Positions 13,198 to 26,400 of a stretch of 64,000 bases of DNA are shown here, piece after piece. The stretch is from Buxus sempervirens (lineage: Eukaryota; Streptophyta; Magnoliopsida; Buxales; Buxaceae). Below the pieces are notes generated by a model, which was not told the origin of the DNA, did no database searches, and saw only the letters and a program-made list of their open reading frames with translations. Position 1 is the first letter of the stretch. The number at the start of each line of letters is the position of its first letter. The DNA lies in assembly GCA_947561395.2 (NCBI GenBank), contig OX387190.1, positions 9,852,858 to 9,916,857 on the forward strand, given 5' to 3'. The position numbers were made by a program, and so were the translations under genes.

Positions 13198-14242
13198 TAT
13201 GGTTTTTCTTTATTTTTGTGTATCTCAAACTAAATTTGGTACCTTTCAATATATCTTGGATTGAGGATTTGGCTTCCCATTTATCTTGGGATAATTTTTT
13301 GGGTTCCTCCATGTATCTTGGAATGACTTACATTTTATACTGACACTATTGAATTTTCTTGGATATATTAGGGACATTGAGAGTGTTTGCTTTGTGTCTA
13401 GCACGCATAGCTTGTTATGAATCCATAATCTAGTTAGATAATGAAATGAGTCATTTTTTGTTTATTTAATCTAATGTCGACTTATGCGCTTCCACCATGT
13501 ATCTTGGTAAGGCCTTCATGTATCTAGTCGTGCTGTAGCAATCCTAGGCGTTGTGTATCTCGACGTGGTCATTATTTTGAGCTACCCACCATGTATCTCG
13601 GTCTGGTATTCCCACGTTAGTTATTGATATTATTGCAGTTTGATTGGATTGTACATGCCAACCCAATTCTATATCTGGTTGGGTTTTTCCCTATGTTGTA
13701 GATCGTGCATCTCGGCCAACATACGACGGAAGGTGGCAATTGGTGCGGGTCTTAACTTCTCAAAGAGATCTTATTTCACGAGTCCTGGGATGTCACAATT
13801 GTATGGTGTGCTGATTGTATTATCTAAGTATTAATTATTGGCTTTGCTTTGGATTTATTTATTATTGATATGGATTAATCGTACGCCTCATGAAAGTTAT
13901 TTAATAAATTATGGACTGATTTCTAGCATGCATATTGCTACTTGTTGACATTTATATCTCACTTCAGTTTTCCCCATTTTCCAGGTATTCATTGGAGAGG
14001 TCAGCAAGGTTAGGGTGATTGTCAAAGGGGTAGAATTTAGATGTGACCCAAATATGATTTAATATTGTAAATTGATTCTTAGTTTATGTTTTCGTTTGTA
14101 ATTTTGATAATAAATAAAATGGTTTCTTAGCGCACTCCGATTTATCTTCAACATTTTCATATATTGTATTTAATTGATTTGTTATCATTCAAGTAATGCC
14201 TGATCGTAAAAAAAACACTCGAATTTGGGGCGTTACACTAGA

Positions 14243-14989
14243 TCTTTCCAATTGTAGGCCAAAGCTTGCATTAGAAGGAATTGGGCAAAATTCCGAGTTA
14301 ATTTAGGTAAATTAACTCACTGAGAGAGGTTTTAAGATGAATAATAAACATCTCTCAAACATTTCAAGTTGAATTAATTTGTGCATAAACGTAAACACAA
14401 AGTTGTAAAGAACATTAATTAATGTAGCCGATATCCAATATCGATAACAAACAAAGTACTATTTTAACGATAATATTTACTAGAACAAATTCTATTATAA
14501 CCTGTGTGCTCTTCATGATGTGGCATAATGGCTGAATGTTCAAGACGCCGCATCAGTTGTGTTCTGATAACACATATCAATTATACAGTGATCTATGTAT
14601 GATTGTTACACCATAATGGTAAACAAGCTTTTTATTAATGCCCTAAATAAATTTACGGTTCAAATATGTATTTGTTTAATTTAACTCCATTGAGTATTTG
14701 ATATGCATCTATCCCTCAATTTCTTCCTTTTTAATATGTGGTGCAATATGTGGGATCTACACTCGTTGGGCACTCGAGCTCTAGGTGGGCATCAAAGAAA
14801 TTGGTCTTGGCATTAGTGTGGTTCGAGGTTCAAGGCCAAAAATATCTATTTTTTTGGGTTTTTCGAATTGTTCCTTGTTCTTTTGATAATCTTCATCTTA
14901 TACCTATTTCATATCAATTGTTAACATGCAAAACTTTTCGAAATCAACCTCTAAAGTAGTCCAATGTTATCAAACTCAAAATCATCTCA
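14243..14989. other. Intergenic, no gene seen
   Basis: No gene or clear element. The open frame at 14738-14959 has no family-like features. Confidence 0.4.
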
Positions 14990-16005
14990 ATAAAAGTTGA
15001 ATCTACTCATTATCTCTAATAAAAAACAAAAAATAAAACAGATCGAAACAACATTATAATAACCAATCCTAGAATATATCAACCCATCAAAACATATCAA
15101 AACTCATCCACCAAAACCATTGAAACCCAAGTTTGTCGATTAAACATAAGGAATATGCAATTTTCCAGATTTCGAAGGGTTGTTATTTACCTTAAGAGTG
15201 CAAATCACCAATCTTCAAGGCTTCTCCAAAACCCCACATGCATTGCAACCTTTTCAAACTCTGGTTTCAATCAACAGATGCTAAAAGAACCCCAACTACT
15301 CCTAATTCCCTATTTTAATACCTCACAGCTAACCAATTTAGAATCCTGGTTGCATTAGGGAACTTTCTCGCCCAATTCTCTCCCTCTAAAGCACACTCCA
15401 AACAGAGACTTTTACCTGCTTGGTGGCAGAGATGTGTATTACCTCCTTGGTAGCAATGATTTATTATCTCCTTGGTGGGAGAAATTGGCTTATCTCCTTG
15501 TGTGGAGAAGTTATTGAATTACATCTTTAGAAGGAGAGTTAGAATGATTTGATTATACGATATTGTTCTCTTATCTAATTGGTATTTGAATTATTATTTT
15601 GCAACTCATGAAATGTTTTGAAAAGATTATATGTGAACTGTTTTCCTTCATGCATATTGCTATTGCTGAGATTTTATATCTCATTCTTACTTTCAAATGT
15701 TTTGTTTTCAGATATTCTTGGAGAGGACGCCATAGATTAAACTGATAGTAAGCTTGAAGAACCAGTGTTATATAGGATTGAATCAAAGATACTAAATAAT
15801 GTTTCTTTTATTTAGTAGAGTTCTAGTTACCCTTTTTACTTGAGTATTGATGATGCAAACACATATTTTAATGAGTAGAATAATTAATTAGCCCACTCTG
15901 ATACCTCTTAGTTTTTTTTATCCTTATCCTTTGAGTTGATTTGTTTTGTATCACTAAGTAATGCCTTGATTCAAGAAAAAAAAAGACTCGGATTCGGGGC
16001 GTTAC
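14990..16005. mobile_element. Two LTR fragments, opposite orientations
   Basis: The right part (about 15400-16005) reads forward. It has four uneven copies of a tctccttggtgg motif (15420-15540), then tcttggagaggacgc (about 15715-15729), then the end gattcggggcgttac. The left part (about 15000-15360) resembles the reverse LTR at 8240-8500, around the ttatttacct and aggcttctcc phrases. Two broken members of the same LTR family lie head to head. No flanking duplication was found. Confidence 0.5.
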
Positions 16006-16099
16006 TGAGAGAGGAAGAGAGCAAGACAATAAAGAGAGAGGCGGATATAGGAAGAAGGGGAGAGGGAGAGAGATAGAGACAGAGAGAAGCATCGAGAAA

Positions 16100-16783
16100 C
16101 ATCATGAAGAGAGAAGAATTGGAAAGCATCACGAAGCATTGGGCTTAAAAATTGTAGGATGAAGTTTTGTTTTTTAAAATTCTATAAATTACTTTAAAAA
16201 AATATACCAAATTTCTATCATCCTGACACATGTCCTACAAAGGGAGAGGAACGATTCGAGGTTCAAATACCTGAGTTTGCCATGTCAGTCCGAAGCAGTT
16301 TACTTTAATATATAGTAATAAATGTGTAGATTTAGCGATTATAAACTATAAATTATTGTAAATAATGTTAATACATACAAAATATGGAAAAACTTATTAA
16401 ATTACATTATTAACCTTATATGATAATGACTAGTTGTCTTTCCAAAATATTTTTATTTAATATAAAATCTATTAGTAAGTGATAGTTTATTTAATAAATT
16501 TTAGGTAGTATTGTAATTTTAATTAACGTATAGAGAGAAAGAAGTGGAGGAAAAAAGAAGAAGAAGGGGGTTTTCGCTTTTAGAAGTGGTAGAACCGTAG
16601 AACATATATGCTTGAATTTTTGTAAAAAGAAAAAAAAAAAAAAAAAGGCCTTAGGACGCTATTTGGGGAAAAGAAAAAAAAAAAGTTTAAGAACTTTGAT
16701 GCTCTCTCTCTCCTATTTCACCTTCAACTGCAAAACTAGGAAGCACGCCTTCACCAAATCTACCGAAGTCCCAAACCCCACAA
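16100..16783 (+). promoter_or_regulatory. Upstream region and presumed 5' leader of AKRP
   Basis: Non-repetitive AT-rich DNA leads into a poly-A tract (about 16625-16648) and a second A-rich run (16671-16684), then a CT-rich stretch (16699-16725) of the kind common in plant 5' leaders. No convincing TATA box at a fixed distance could be chosen. The LTR fragment ends about 780 bp upstream of the AKRP start codon. Confidence 0.4.
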
Positions 16784-16830
16784 ATGCTCTCTCTAATTCC
16801 CCATTTTCGCTTCCCATTGTTCCCTTCTAA
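16699..16830 (+). promoter_or_regulatory. Upstream ORF overlapping the AKRP start
   Basis: An ATG at 16699 opens a 43-codon frame that ends at 16830, 44 nt inside the AKRP coding sequence and in a different frame. If the transcript starts upstream of 16699, this overlapping uORF would reduce initiation at 16784. Whether it is in the transcript cannot be seen here. Confidence 0.35.
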
Positions 16831-17477
16831 CTCTCTCTCAACTACCCCAAACCTCTCATTTCCTCGAAGATTCTTCTCTCCCTCGCTCTCTTCTTCTTCC
16901 TTCATTGCCTACTCTCTTTCCCAGCAAGACGAAGATAACGACGAACTCGTGATTGGTGATTGCATAGTCTTTGAGGAAGGCGTCTTTGAAGATCCTTTTC
17001 TTCGAGATAATGTCGACACCCAGAAGCCCAGGAGCAAGAAATCAACAACGACAATTGAGACTGAGAATTTAGTTCCTGATAAATGGAAGGTAGTGAAGGC
17101 CGAAATCAACATAAGCAAGAAAGAAAGGCGACGGATTGCCCATGAAATGGAGTTTGGTAGTAGGGTTGAGAAAAAGAAGAAGGGGCTAGTGCCTTTAAGG
17201 GGTGTGGACGAGTATTTGTCCTATAGGGAAGCTAAGTTGGCTCAACTGAAACCGGTTGATCTTGATAATCCTACCGAGTATCCATTGAAAGAGGAGTTGG
17301 GGGAAGATAAAAATATTGCTGAATTGGCTGAAGGCGAAATGAGATGTTCTTCGAGTGCGCGAGTAGCGCCGAGAAACCCGCGAAAGGCTGTTTATGTAGG
17401 TTCTCTGGATGCTATTACAGAATTTTTTAACAGTGGGAATTATGAACCTGGAGATAATGCAAGCAATAAATCAGAAG
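16784..17477 (+). CDS. AKRP: AKRP exon 1
   Basis: 694 nt from the ATG to the donor GAAG/GTATTC; ends in phase 1. It codes the transit peptide, an acidic linker, the conserved basic block and the [11 protein letters not shown] segment. The ATG is chosen because it opens a transit-like N terminus and the other frames upstream are not conserved-looking. Confidence 0.9.
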
Positions 17478-20400
17478 GTATTCCTTTTTTCTCATGGATT
17501 TTTTTTTCTGAGTTTTATTTTGTTGTTATATAATTTAAAAGTGTGGGCTTGTTTCAGTGCCTTATAATTTTTTTATGGATATGACCAGTGACCAAAGGAA
17601 ACAGCCTCCCCAGGGAAAGGTTGCATACATCAGACCCTCCCTTGACCCCATGCAGTGGCCGGAGCCTCCTGCACTGGGCTAGCCCTTTTTATATGACCGC
17701 TGACCATATTGTTTACATTGCAAATGCTTTTTCTCCAGCTTTGACATCAGTCACAATAAAATACCTTACCCAACTAGTTGGGACTATATCTTCTTTCTCT
17801 ATTTTAATTTGTTGAAATCGTATCTTTAGTCAGCTTATAAGTGTTGGAATTCTTTTGGACTGGTTACATCGGTGCTTCTTTTGTCTCCTTAAATTATTTG
17901 GCATCCTTCAATGCATGGTTTTAAAATATCAGTTGGTACTGATAAGGATCACTCAATTGATATCGTTGCTAGATTGAACATATCCGATATATATCAGGAT
18001 AAATTGTTTAAGACAATGAGCCGATGATTCAAGGTAATGTCTCAGGCTGATCTGATCCAATTTTGATTTGGATTAGTTAACTGTATGGTGTTAAAATTGA
18101 TCAGCACAGTTTAAACCTTACTTCATTGAGTAATCCTCACACCTTACAATAGCTAACTTCCTAGGTTTTAGGTTTACATGTTATAATAATTTTAACCTAC
18201 TTTCCTTTATCTTATCCCATGTTTAGACATTACCTCGATGCTTTTATTATGTCCATTCATTTGTATTCTCATAAATTTATCTCATCGTCCTCATTGTTTT
18301 CTCCTGTAAGCACTCAACATCCTCATTTAGTAATGCTGCTTCCATGCATATGTTTATTTTGTTGCCCATGATTTTGATCCATCACAGCAGGCCTAATTGC
18401 TATCCAGTAAAATTTTCCTTTTATTTTGTGGAGAAAGCATTGATTATATATATATAACCCTCTAAAAGCTCCTTTACACTTATATCATTCAGCTCTGGTT
18501 CTATGTGCAATATTATAATTAATATCCCCTTTCTATGACTCGTTGATTTAAAATTACTAAATCAATTGCTTTTGGGAATCTTTTAATTCTCAAGTCTTTT
18601 CGTTGCATCCTTATGTTTGACCTTGACATATTTAAACCTTTTGATTCCAAGGCCTTTCTGTGTAACTCCAGATTTGCATTTTCTCATACTTTAGTTGGTC
18701 CTCTAAAACTACATTTACAACATATGCTAATAATATACTCCAAGGCATTCATATTAACAAATTCATCCATAGTTAAATGAAAATGGTAGGGACTCTTAGT
18801 TGCCCTTTGACATAATTATATCATGATTGAGAACTGATTTATCTCACTACTGACTGCTCTTAGCATTTCTTTGTGCATTCTTTAAAGACCTTGAACTGAT
18901 CTGATTGGAATTATTTTTCCACTCAAAATTGCTTAGGTTAACTCTTTAGGTATTTTATCATTTGGATTTTCTAGATTAATAAAAAAAAAGGTATCCTCTT
19001 CTGTCAGAACTTCTCCCTACTTGTAAAATTGGAAAGATCAATTCAGTGGTACGCCTTGTTGGTGGAAAGCAGAACCTATTCTTTGACTCTCTAGTTTTTA
19101 ATTTTAAACTTTTCTATATCATTCTGTCTGATAAGTTTGTGATATAATCCATAAACTTAATTCTATGACACTTGATAAAATTTTGAACATTTTCCTTTAT
19201 TTTTATATATATATATTTTTATGATTAATGGTATATGCTATATATTGGTAATAAGTGAAAATATACAAGTATGCTTCTGAACAAAACAGAATACCACACT
19301 ACTATACAGACCCACTGTTAATCCCAATTCCTCTCCTATGATGACCCAATAGAGTGACAGAACAAGCAATTCCGCCACCACTCGGATCCACTAAGCACAA
19401 AATGAAAAGAAATGAAGTAACAATCCCACATCCATCCTAATGTGGACCAAAACGACCCGACAATAGTCCCCTAGATGTAGGATCTATCTGGCACCACCCA
19501 CGCCATACATCCAGTATCTCTGATGAGGCAATCCCATGGAACTCCTGAATGACCGAAGCCCATGATGCGACCGTAACCATAATGGTATCAAAAACCCAAT
19601 CCACCGATCTGCACACATCCTGAAAGATCCTAGAATTCCGCTCCAACTAGACATGCCATACTACTGTGTGAAACAGGAGGCTATAAATGATGGTACCATC
19701 CTTTCCCAGACCCCTAATCCTCCACTGAGCGAAACATGCTCCCAGCGACTCAGGAAGCACCCATGAAACCCCAATCATCCGAAATAGTTGCATCTAAATA
19801 TCAGCAACAAACATACATTGTACAAATAGGTGATCAATGCTTTCTCCTGTCCTCATACACATAATGCACACCTGCGGTTATAATGACATCGATTTCCATC
19901 TTCTTTGGAGTCTATTAGTTGTATTGATTTTATACAATAGGGCTGTCCACAGAAAGGCCTTAACCTTAGGGGGAACCTTAGGCTTCCATAACCTTGCTAC
20001 TGAGAAAGGTGGCTTAGGACATGAGGGGTTTTGACTTACCTTGCTGAAAAATGATTTACAAGAGAAAGACCCAGGAGTGATGGACCATATGACCTTATCA
20101 ACACCTAATGGATCAAGAGAAACATCTTTAAGGCATTCAAAGAGAGAAGAAATTTCTTCAAGTTCTGCTGGTCTAAGGGCTTTCCTAAAAGGCATATTCC
20201 ATGAATTACCGTTTGAAGAATGGAGGAGAGTATTTGCTACTAAAGCATTAGGAAGAAGAACCAAAGAGAATAGACATGGAAATTGACTGGCTTTCCAAGG
20301 GCATATCCCTAAAGGACGAGCTCTCAAGTTGATTGCCCACCCATTATCATCTCTACCATATTTGCTTGTGATAACTTGGTACCATAAGCTATCTTTTTCC

Positions 20401-23400
20401 GTGCTAAAGTGCCAAAGCCATTTTGCTGAACGATGTTGCCCAAACCTAGTCCTCCTTTATCCTTTCCCAAGCACACCTTCTTCCACCCCACCAAGTGAGC
20501 TTTCTTTCCTTCCCTTCCTTCCCACAAGAAATCCCTTTGAGCTTTTTCAACTAATGCCACCACCCTCTTAGGCATCCTAAATAACGACATATAGTAAACG
20601 GGGAGATTGGCAAGGACTGCCTTTATCAATGTAATTCTGCCCCCAAAGGAAAGGTAATTCCTTTTCCAAGCCGCTAACCTTTTCTCAACCCTTTCTAACA
20701 CCGGCTCCCAAAACAGTAAGTTGCGAGGAGATTCTCCTAGGGGAAGCCCTAGATAGGATATGGGCCAAGACGCTACCTGACAGCCTAAGCACCTGCTGAA
20801 CGACAAAGAGTCTTCCTCACTCAGATTGATCCCCCACTAGAGAACTCTTAGCCCAATTAACCTTCAGCCTTGACACCATATAGAAAGAATGTAGTATACT
20901 TTTCAACCATAAAATTTGGTTTCTAGATGCCTCCAAGAAAACCAGGGTGTCATCTGCGAATTGGAGATGGGAAATCATCACTTCATTTCTTCCAACTTAA
21001 AACCTTCAAACAAGCCCCTTTCTTTTCCCATCGTGATAAAGCTATGTAATGCCTCTGCTAACAGGGTGAATAGGAATGGGGAAAGTGGGTCACCTTGACG
21101 AATACCCCTAGAAGAAGGAAAGAATCCTTTGGCTACCCCATTTACCAATATAGAAAAGTGAACTTTGTCCATACACTCCTTCATCCATCGCCTCCACCTT
21201 GTCCCAAAGCCTTTCCATTCCATAACAGAGTCCAAAAAACCCCACTCCACACGATCATATGCTTTTTCAATATCCAGCTTACACACTACCCTCGGACTCC
21301 CCTCCCTCCTACTCTCCACACATTTGTTAGCAATTAATGAGCAGTCCATTATTTGGCGACCCTCTACAAAAGCACTCTGATTTGCTGAAATCACTTCAGG
21401 CAAAATTCTCTTCAGCCTTAGCGACAACACCTTAGAAATGATTTTGTAAACGCTAGTGACTAAACTAATTGGCCTAAAGTCCTTAATACCTGTCGCCCCT
21501 AGTTTTTTAGGAATGAGGACTAGAAATGTAGCATTTGTGGTCTTGTGGACAATTCCATTATGATAAAACTCCTTAAACATCTTTAGCAGGTCATCCTTTA
21601 CTGTCTCCCAATTTCTTTTAAAAAAATCAATTGTGAATCCATCCGGCCCTGGTGCCCTATCCCCTTCCATTTCCCATACTGCCTCTTTTATTTCCTCCAA
21701 CTCAAATTCTCTTTCAATCCACTCCTTCATCCCCTCACCAACCTTAGATTGGCCAACCTCTTTTAATTTAAATCTGAAATTTTCATCCGATGTGTAGAGA
21801 TTTGCATAGAACTGACATAAGCATTGGCCAATTTCCTCAACTTCCTCAATCACCCTTACATCCACCTCCAATCTTGTAATCATGTTTTGGATTCTTCTTC
21901 CATTGGCTACCTTATGGAAAAACGCAGTATTTCCATCCCCCTCCTTCAACCAAAGAACCTTAGACTTTTGTTTCCAATAGATCTCCTCATATTTTAACAC
22001 TCTTTCCAAGGATTCCTTAACCTCTGCCCTTCTCTTCCTATCATGCACAGACCACTCGTCACTACCTTCCTTCTTATCCAAGAAAGCAAGTTCCTCCAAG
22101 GCCTTTTTTTTCAATATCTCCACCCTCCCAAAATTTTCTTTGTTCCATGGTTTGATCTTATTTTTGACCTCTTTTAGGCATCGCATAAAGAAGAAATCTG
22201 CCCACCTCGAAGCCGTTCTTCTCCCTTCATCCCACCAATCCTTTACTAGACCCGAAAAAGACAGGTGGTTGAGCCACATGTTTTCAAATCTAAAAGGAGC
22301 TGGACCCCCACCGAAAACCTCATCAGACAATAGCAATGGAGAACGATCCGATAATGGTCTAGGAAGAAGCCTTTGGGAAACTGACCTAAAGTGACTATCC
22401 CACTAGTTAGACGCCAAACATCTGTCTAATCTAGAACACAACGAAAGGAATTGAAAATTAGACCATGTAAATTGACCACCTAGCAAAGGGTAATCGATCA
22501 GCTCGCATTGTTGAATCCACCTCGAAAAATTTCTCATGCTCCGAGTGACTCTGGGCCTAACTTTATTAGACTCATGGGAATAGCGGTACACATTGAAGTC
22601 TTCAACAATTAACCATGGATGGGAATACCTAAGAAACAAATCCCTTAGTTCTTGCCAAAACATCTCCCTCCCCCTGGCATGACACGGGCCTAACTTTATA
22701 TATGGCTCCTGAATTTGGCATCTTTCTGTCTCTTGAAACTCTATCATATAATTTGGTCAATCTAAAATCTCTAATCTTTTGCATGCATGTCCATACATTC
22801 AATTCGAATACCAAATCGTCCTGAAGCTGTGGTGTGCCAGTGGTATTGTAAATGTTGGTGGTAAAGAAACATGGAATCTTAAGTTGCAACAATGAATTGA
22901 AAGAAGTAATTGGAAAATAGTGGGCTATTGTTTGGAGATAGTTGCTGTTTCTTGTATGTTTTTTTGAGTGATTGCATCCCATTTCTCATGGGATGTGTGA
23001 TTTCTTCTGTAATCTTTCATATTTTCTGCTTTTCATTACTGATCCCAAAAAGAAAAAAAATGTAATTAGAAAAGAAAAGGAAAAATAAATGAAAGAAAGA
23101 AGGATGAGGAAGAATAAATGAAAGGAACAGAGTTTCAATATACTTCACAAGGCTCAGATTATACTGAATGTTTTTTTTTTTGATAGGTAAAAGATAATTT
23201 ATATATGATATAACTAAAAGCAAAGTTCAAAGGTGCACCAAAAGTGTACCAATGGACAATAGACTGAAACCTACAGCACAGCCAGGGAGATTTACAATGC
23301 ACTTCTCCTACTCACACCCCACTCCCAAACACTGGGAGCATCAGACTACCTCACATATCTGCAGATTATACTGAATGTTCTCAGAGAGAAAGACAAAGTA

Positions 23401-26400
23401 CAATCTAGCTATTAATAATATTACAACTGAATTCACTAATATGTATGAAGGTGTACAATGTCTTCTTGATGCGTTTTCTAGCATTTGATGGTTTCTCTGT
23501 TTACCATCTTATGCTCACCTAACATTTGGTAATTGGCTCCTTGCATACAACTTTTATAATATCTATCCATGTCACCTTCTCCCTCTATTGACCTTGGTAG
23601 AACTTGTGTTCTACCATCTTTACCCTGCACCTTGATCTCTGGCTTCACTTCAATGAAAGCTTCATATGTTTATATGGTGTCTGATAATGGCACAACCCTT
23701 AGAATCATCCTAACCATTCGTTCATCCTTAATGTTACCTTACCAAGCCCATCCTCTATAAAATCCACTTCACTGACCTCCATAGGTGCCCCTCATACTAT
23801 ACAAATGAGGTCAAATGATTCCTTTCCCTGAAGATATTATGGCATTCCTTCGAGTCTTTGACCCAAAATTCCCTCATCCTTCCCAGCCCAGCAAAAATTC
23901 CTCACCGAGTTTGCATATGTATATAAACTTTTCTGTTATCTTTTAACTTCAACATTTTCAGTTCAGGAAGGTTCCTAGCTTCACCTTCAGAAATGTCAAA
24001 TAATTTTTCCTTGCTTTTGGATATCAGATGCATTTTGGTACCCCAATGGCTACATTTTTTGAAAATTCCTCTTCAAATATGTTCCAGCCCTTCAATGAGG
24101 TTGGTGTCATATCATGGTTGAACTCTACTTCATCTCTCACAGGCAGTTTACTTCATCTCTCACAGCCAAACTGCCGGTGTTGGTGTCCACCCATAATTTT
24201 GGAGTGGTCCAACTCCAGACTGTTTCTCATCAATATCAAAAGTATCATCACCTGTGTGTGATCCTCTCATTCAATTGTGTCCCTTTACACTGTAGCACCC
24301 AGGTGCAGTCTGATGGGGATAATCCCTTCAATTCATTGGCAAGATTTACATTCCACTTCCTTTTCCTTAAAATGAACTGTAGAAAAGCCATGATTGTTCT
24401 AGCTGCATTCTGTTATCAGTGGTCATCTTTTGGATTGACCATGGAAAGTTGTTTCCTTGATATAACAGGCATCTTGAGAATCCATTAAATTTCTCAATTA
24501 TCTGCAAGATATATTTGTTCGTTTCTGCAAAACTTTCCATGGTTATCGATTTGCTTTATATCCATATCATTTTTCCTGGTTTCTTTGTATTGTAGGATGT
24601 TTCCTTTCTCAATATGGTTATAGCAAACTACAAGTTTTAGTATAGACAAGGATAAAGTTGGAAGATAGGATGGAAAATATAATGAAGTAGCTACAAGGAA
24701 AATGGTATGAAGGCAGAAGAAATGTCAGAATATAAAAAAGAGGAGAAAGGAGACTGGCTGTAAGATGCCAAGCAATCCTCCTTTTGAACAACAATGACGC
24801 CTTATTCATGGAGGACATGCAAGTTTGAAACCCTCAACCAAACATTGGAGGGTTTCAGGAGAAGCTCAGACCATGGTTCAAGCAGAGTTTGATATGATTC
24901 TTATGTTGGTTCTTCACCTTGTCTGTATAATATTTGACCACGCGAAAATGGACGGGATACCAAATGTGCTGCAATATCTATGTGTTTAGCATGTCAAGAT
25001 GTATAACAAGTGCACATTGAAATTTTCCAATGCTTCTTTGTCCTTTCACATTCCCCAGAATTGGGTGAGAATATTGGAAGATGTATGACGGTACACCTCT
25101 CATGGCATCCTTTTGTTGGTGGATGACTGAAGGACAACTATAACGTCAGATATTCTATTTATTATTTTTTCAGCTTTGGTCACTCTATTTCTTGCTGTTT
25201 TTGTGTTATAATCCTGTATTAGTATTTTATTGAAATTTCATGTATGGATCCATTGGTATTGCTAGGATTCCACCCTACAGCTTCTTCCTTGGCAGACCAT
25301 GCTCTGACTCATAAATTTTTAATATTTACTGGTCTAAGGGGAAGTCTTCTTCTTCGATTCATAAATTTTTGATATTTGCTGGTCCAGTTTTATAATTTAA
25401 CTATTGCAGAACATTTCATAAATTTTTCAAAGTGAGCTAATGTCCCTGCTCAGACTGCTATTAAGGGTTCCCTGATGAATATCATACATAGCTGAGCTGC
25501 TGCTTCCTCCTAGATGGCATGTTTCCTAGTGCCAAATCTAGACCTTGTTAGCTGGAAGCCTTGCTCTTCCCTTGTGTTGTTTTACATGAATTCTCGACAT
25601 GTATCAACATTGCATGTAAACATTTTGATTGATACTGAGCTGGATCTGGTACTCAAAACTTGCGTTGTTTTGCATAATATAACTACTACGTAGCTTTGGG
25701 TCTTGCCTTTAACAGCCAAGGATTTTCCCCTGAAGCCGAATCGGGGAAAATCCTATTCTGCCTGAACACTTGAAATTTTGGCCAAAAAAATAATTTTTTT
25801 TTTCTGACTAGAAAAAAATTAATGTTATTAAAAATATAGTATAAACGAATAAAAATGGAGTAATATAACATGAATATACAAACATTCATAATAATAATAA
25901 CTTACAATATGAAATATGTAAATAAAAAAAAACTTACAAATGAATATATCAAATAGAAAATGACAACTAATGGTACTTAGTTGGGAAAAAAAAAATTGCT
26001 TGCTTACAAATGGTGGTTAATACTGAGTACAGTGTTGAGCTAAACCCTGCTGTCTTGCTAAAATAGTTATAGAAGCCTTCCAGCTCATCCTATAATGGTA
26101 TTGTTTCTTATATAACTGAACATGATTATCTTAGTCCCATTAGATTGGTGACACCCATTGATAGATCAGGTTTTGCTACATCATATGTGTCAAATTCAAG
26201 AAATTATACCTGGATTAGAGCCTTCAAAAATAAAAATAAACATGTTTTACATCAAATGCATGCTCCCAAATGATGTCAAGCTTCAAATCTGATGTTGAAT
26301 AATCCTTGAGTGTTTTCTCATCTGTAAATATGAAGAAACTGCTCGGGCTTTGACTATATCTGGAAAATTTTTAGAACCTAGAGAGGAGGAGAAAACAAGA

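Larger units (their letters stand above)
5305..14237 (+). mobile_element. Outer solo LTR (gypsy-like) with two LTRs nested in it
   Basis: The element starts tgtacaatccta, ends ggggcgttaca and has the 5-bp duplication ctaga on both sides (5300-5304, 14238-14242). Taking out the two inner elements and their flanking duplications leaves about 3.24 kb, almost the size of the inner forward LTR (3160 bp), and the two are alike from their 5' ends on. There is no gag or pol, so it is a solo LTR. The end sequences resemble Tekay/Del-type chromoviruses; this is inference. It is the oldest of the three, since the others lie inside it. Confidence 0.85.

Noticed and set aside
15868-16092. Leu/Ser-rich ORF on the - strand
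   Set aside because: Product of a GA-rich low-complexity tract at the LTR end.
16687-17118. ORFs on the - strand across AKRP exon 1
   Set aside because: Shadows of the real exon; no family features.
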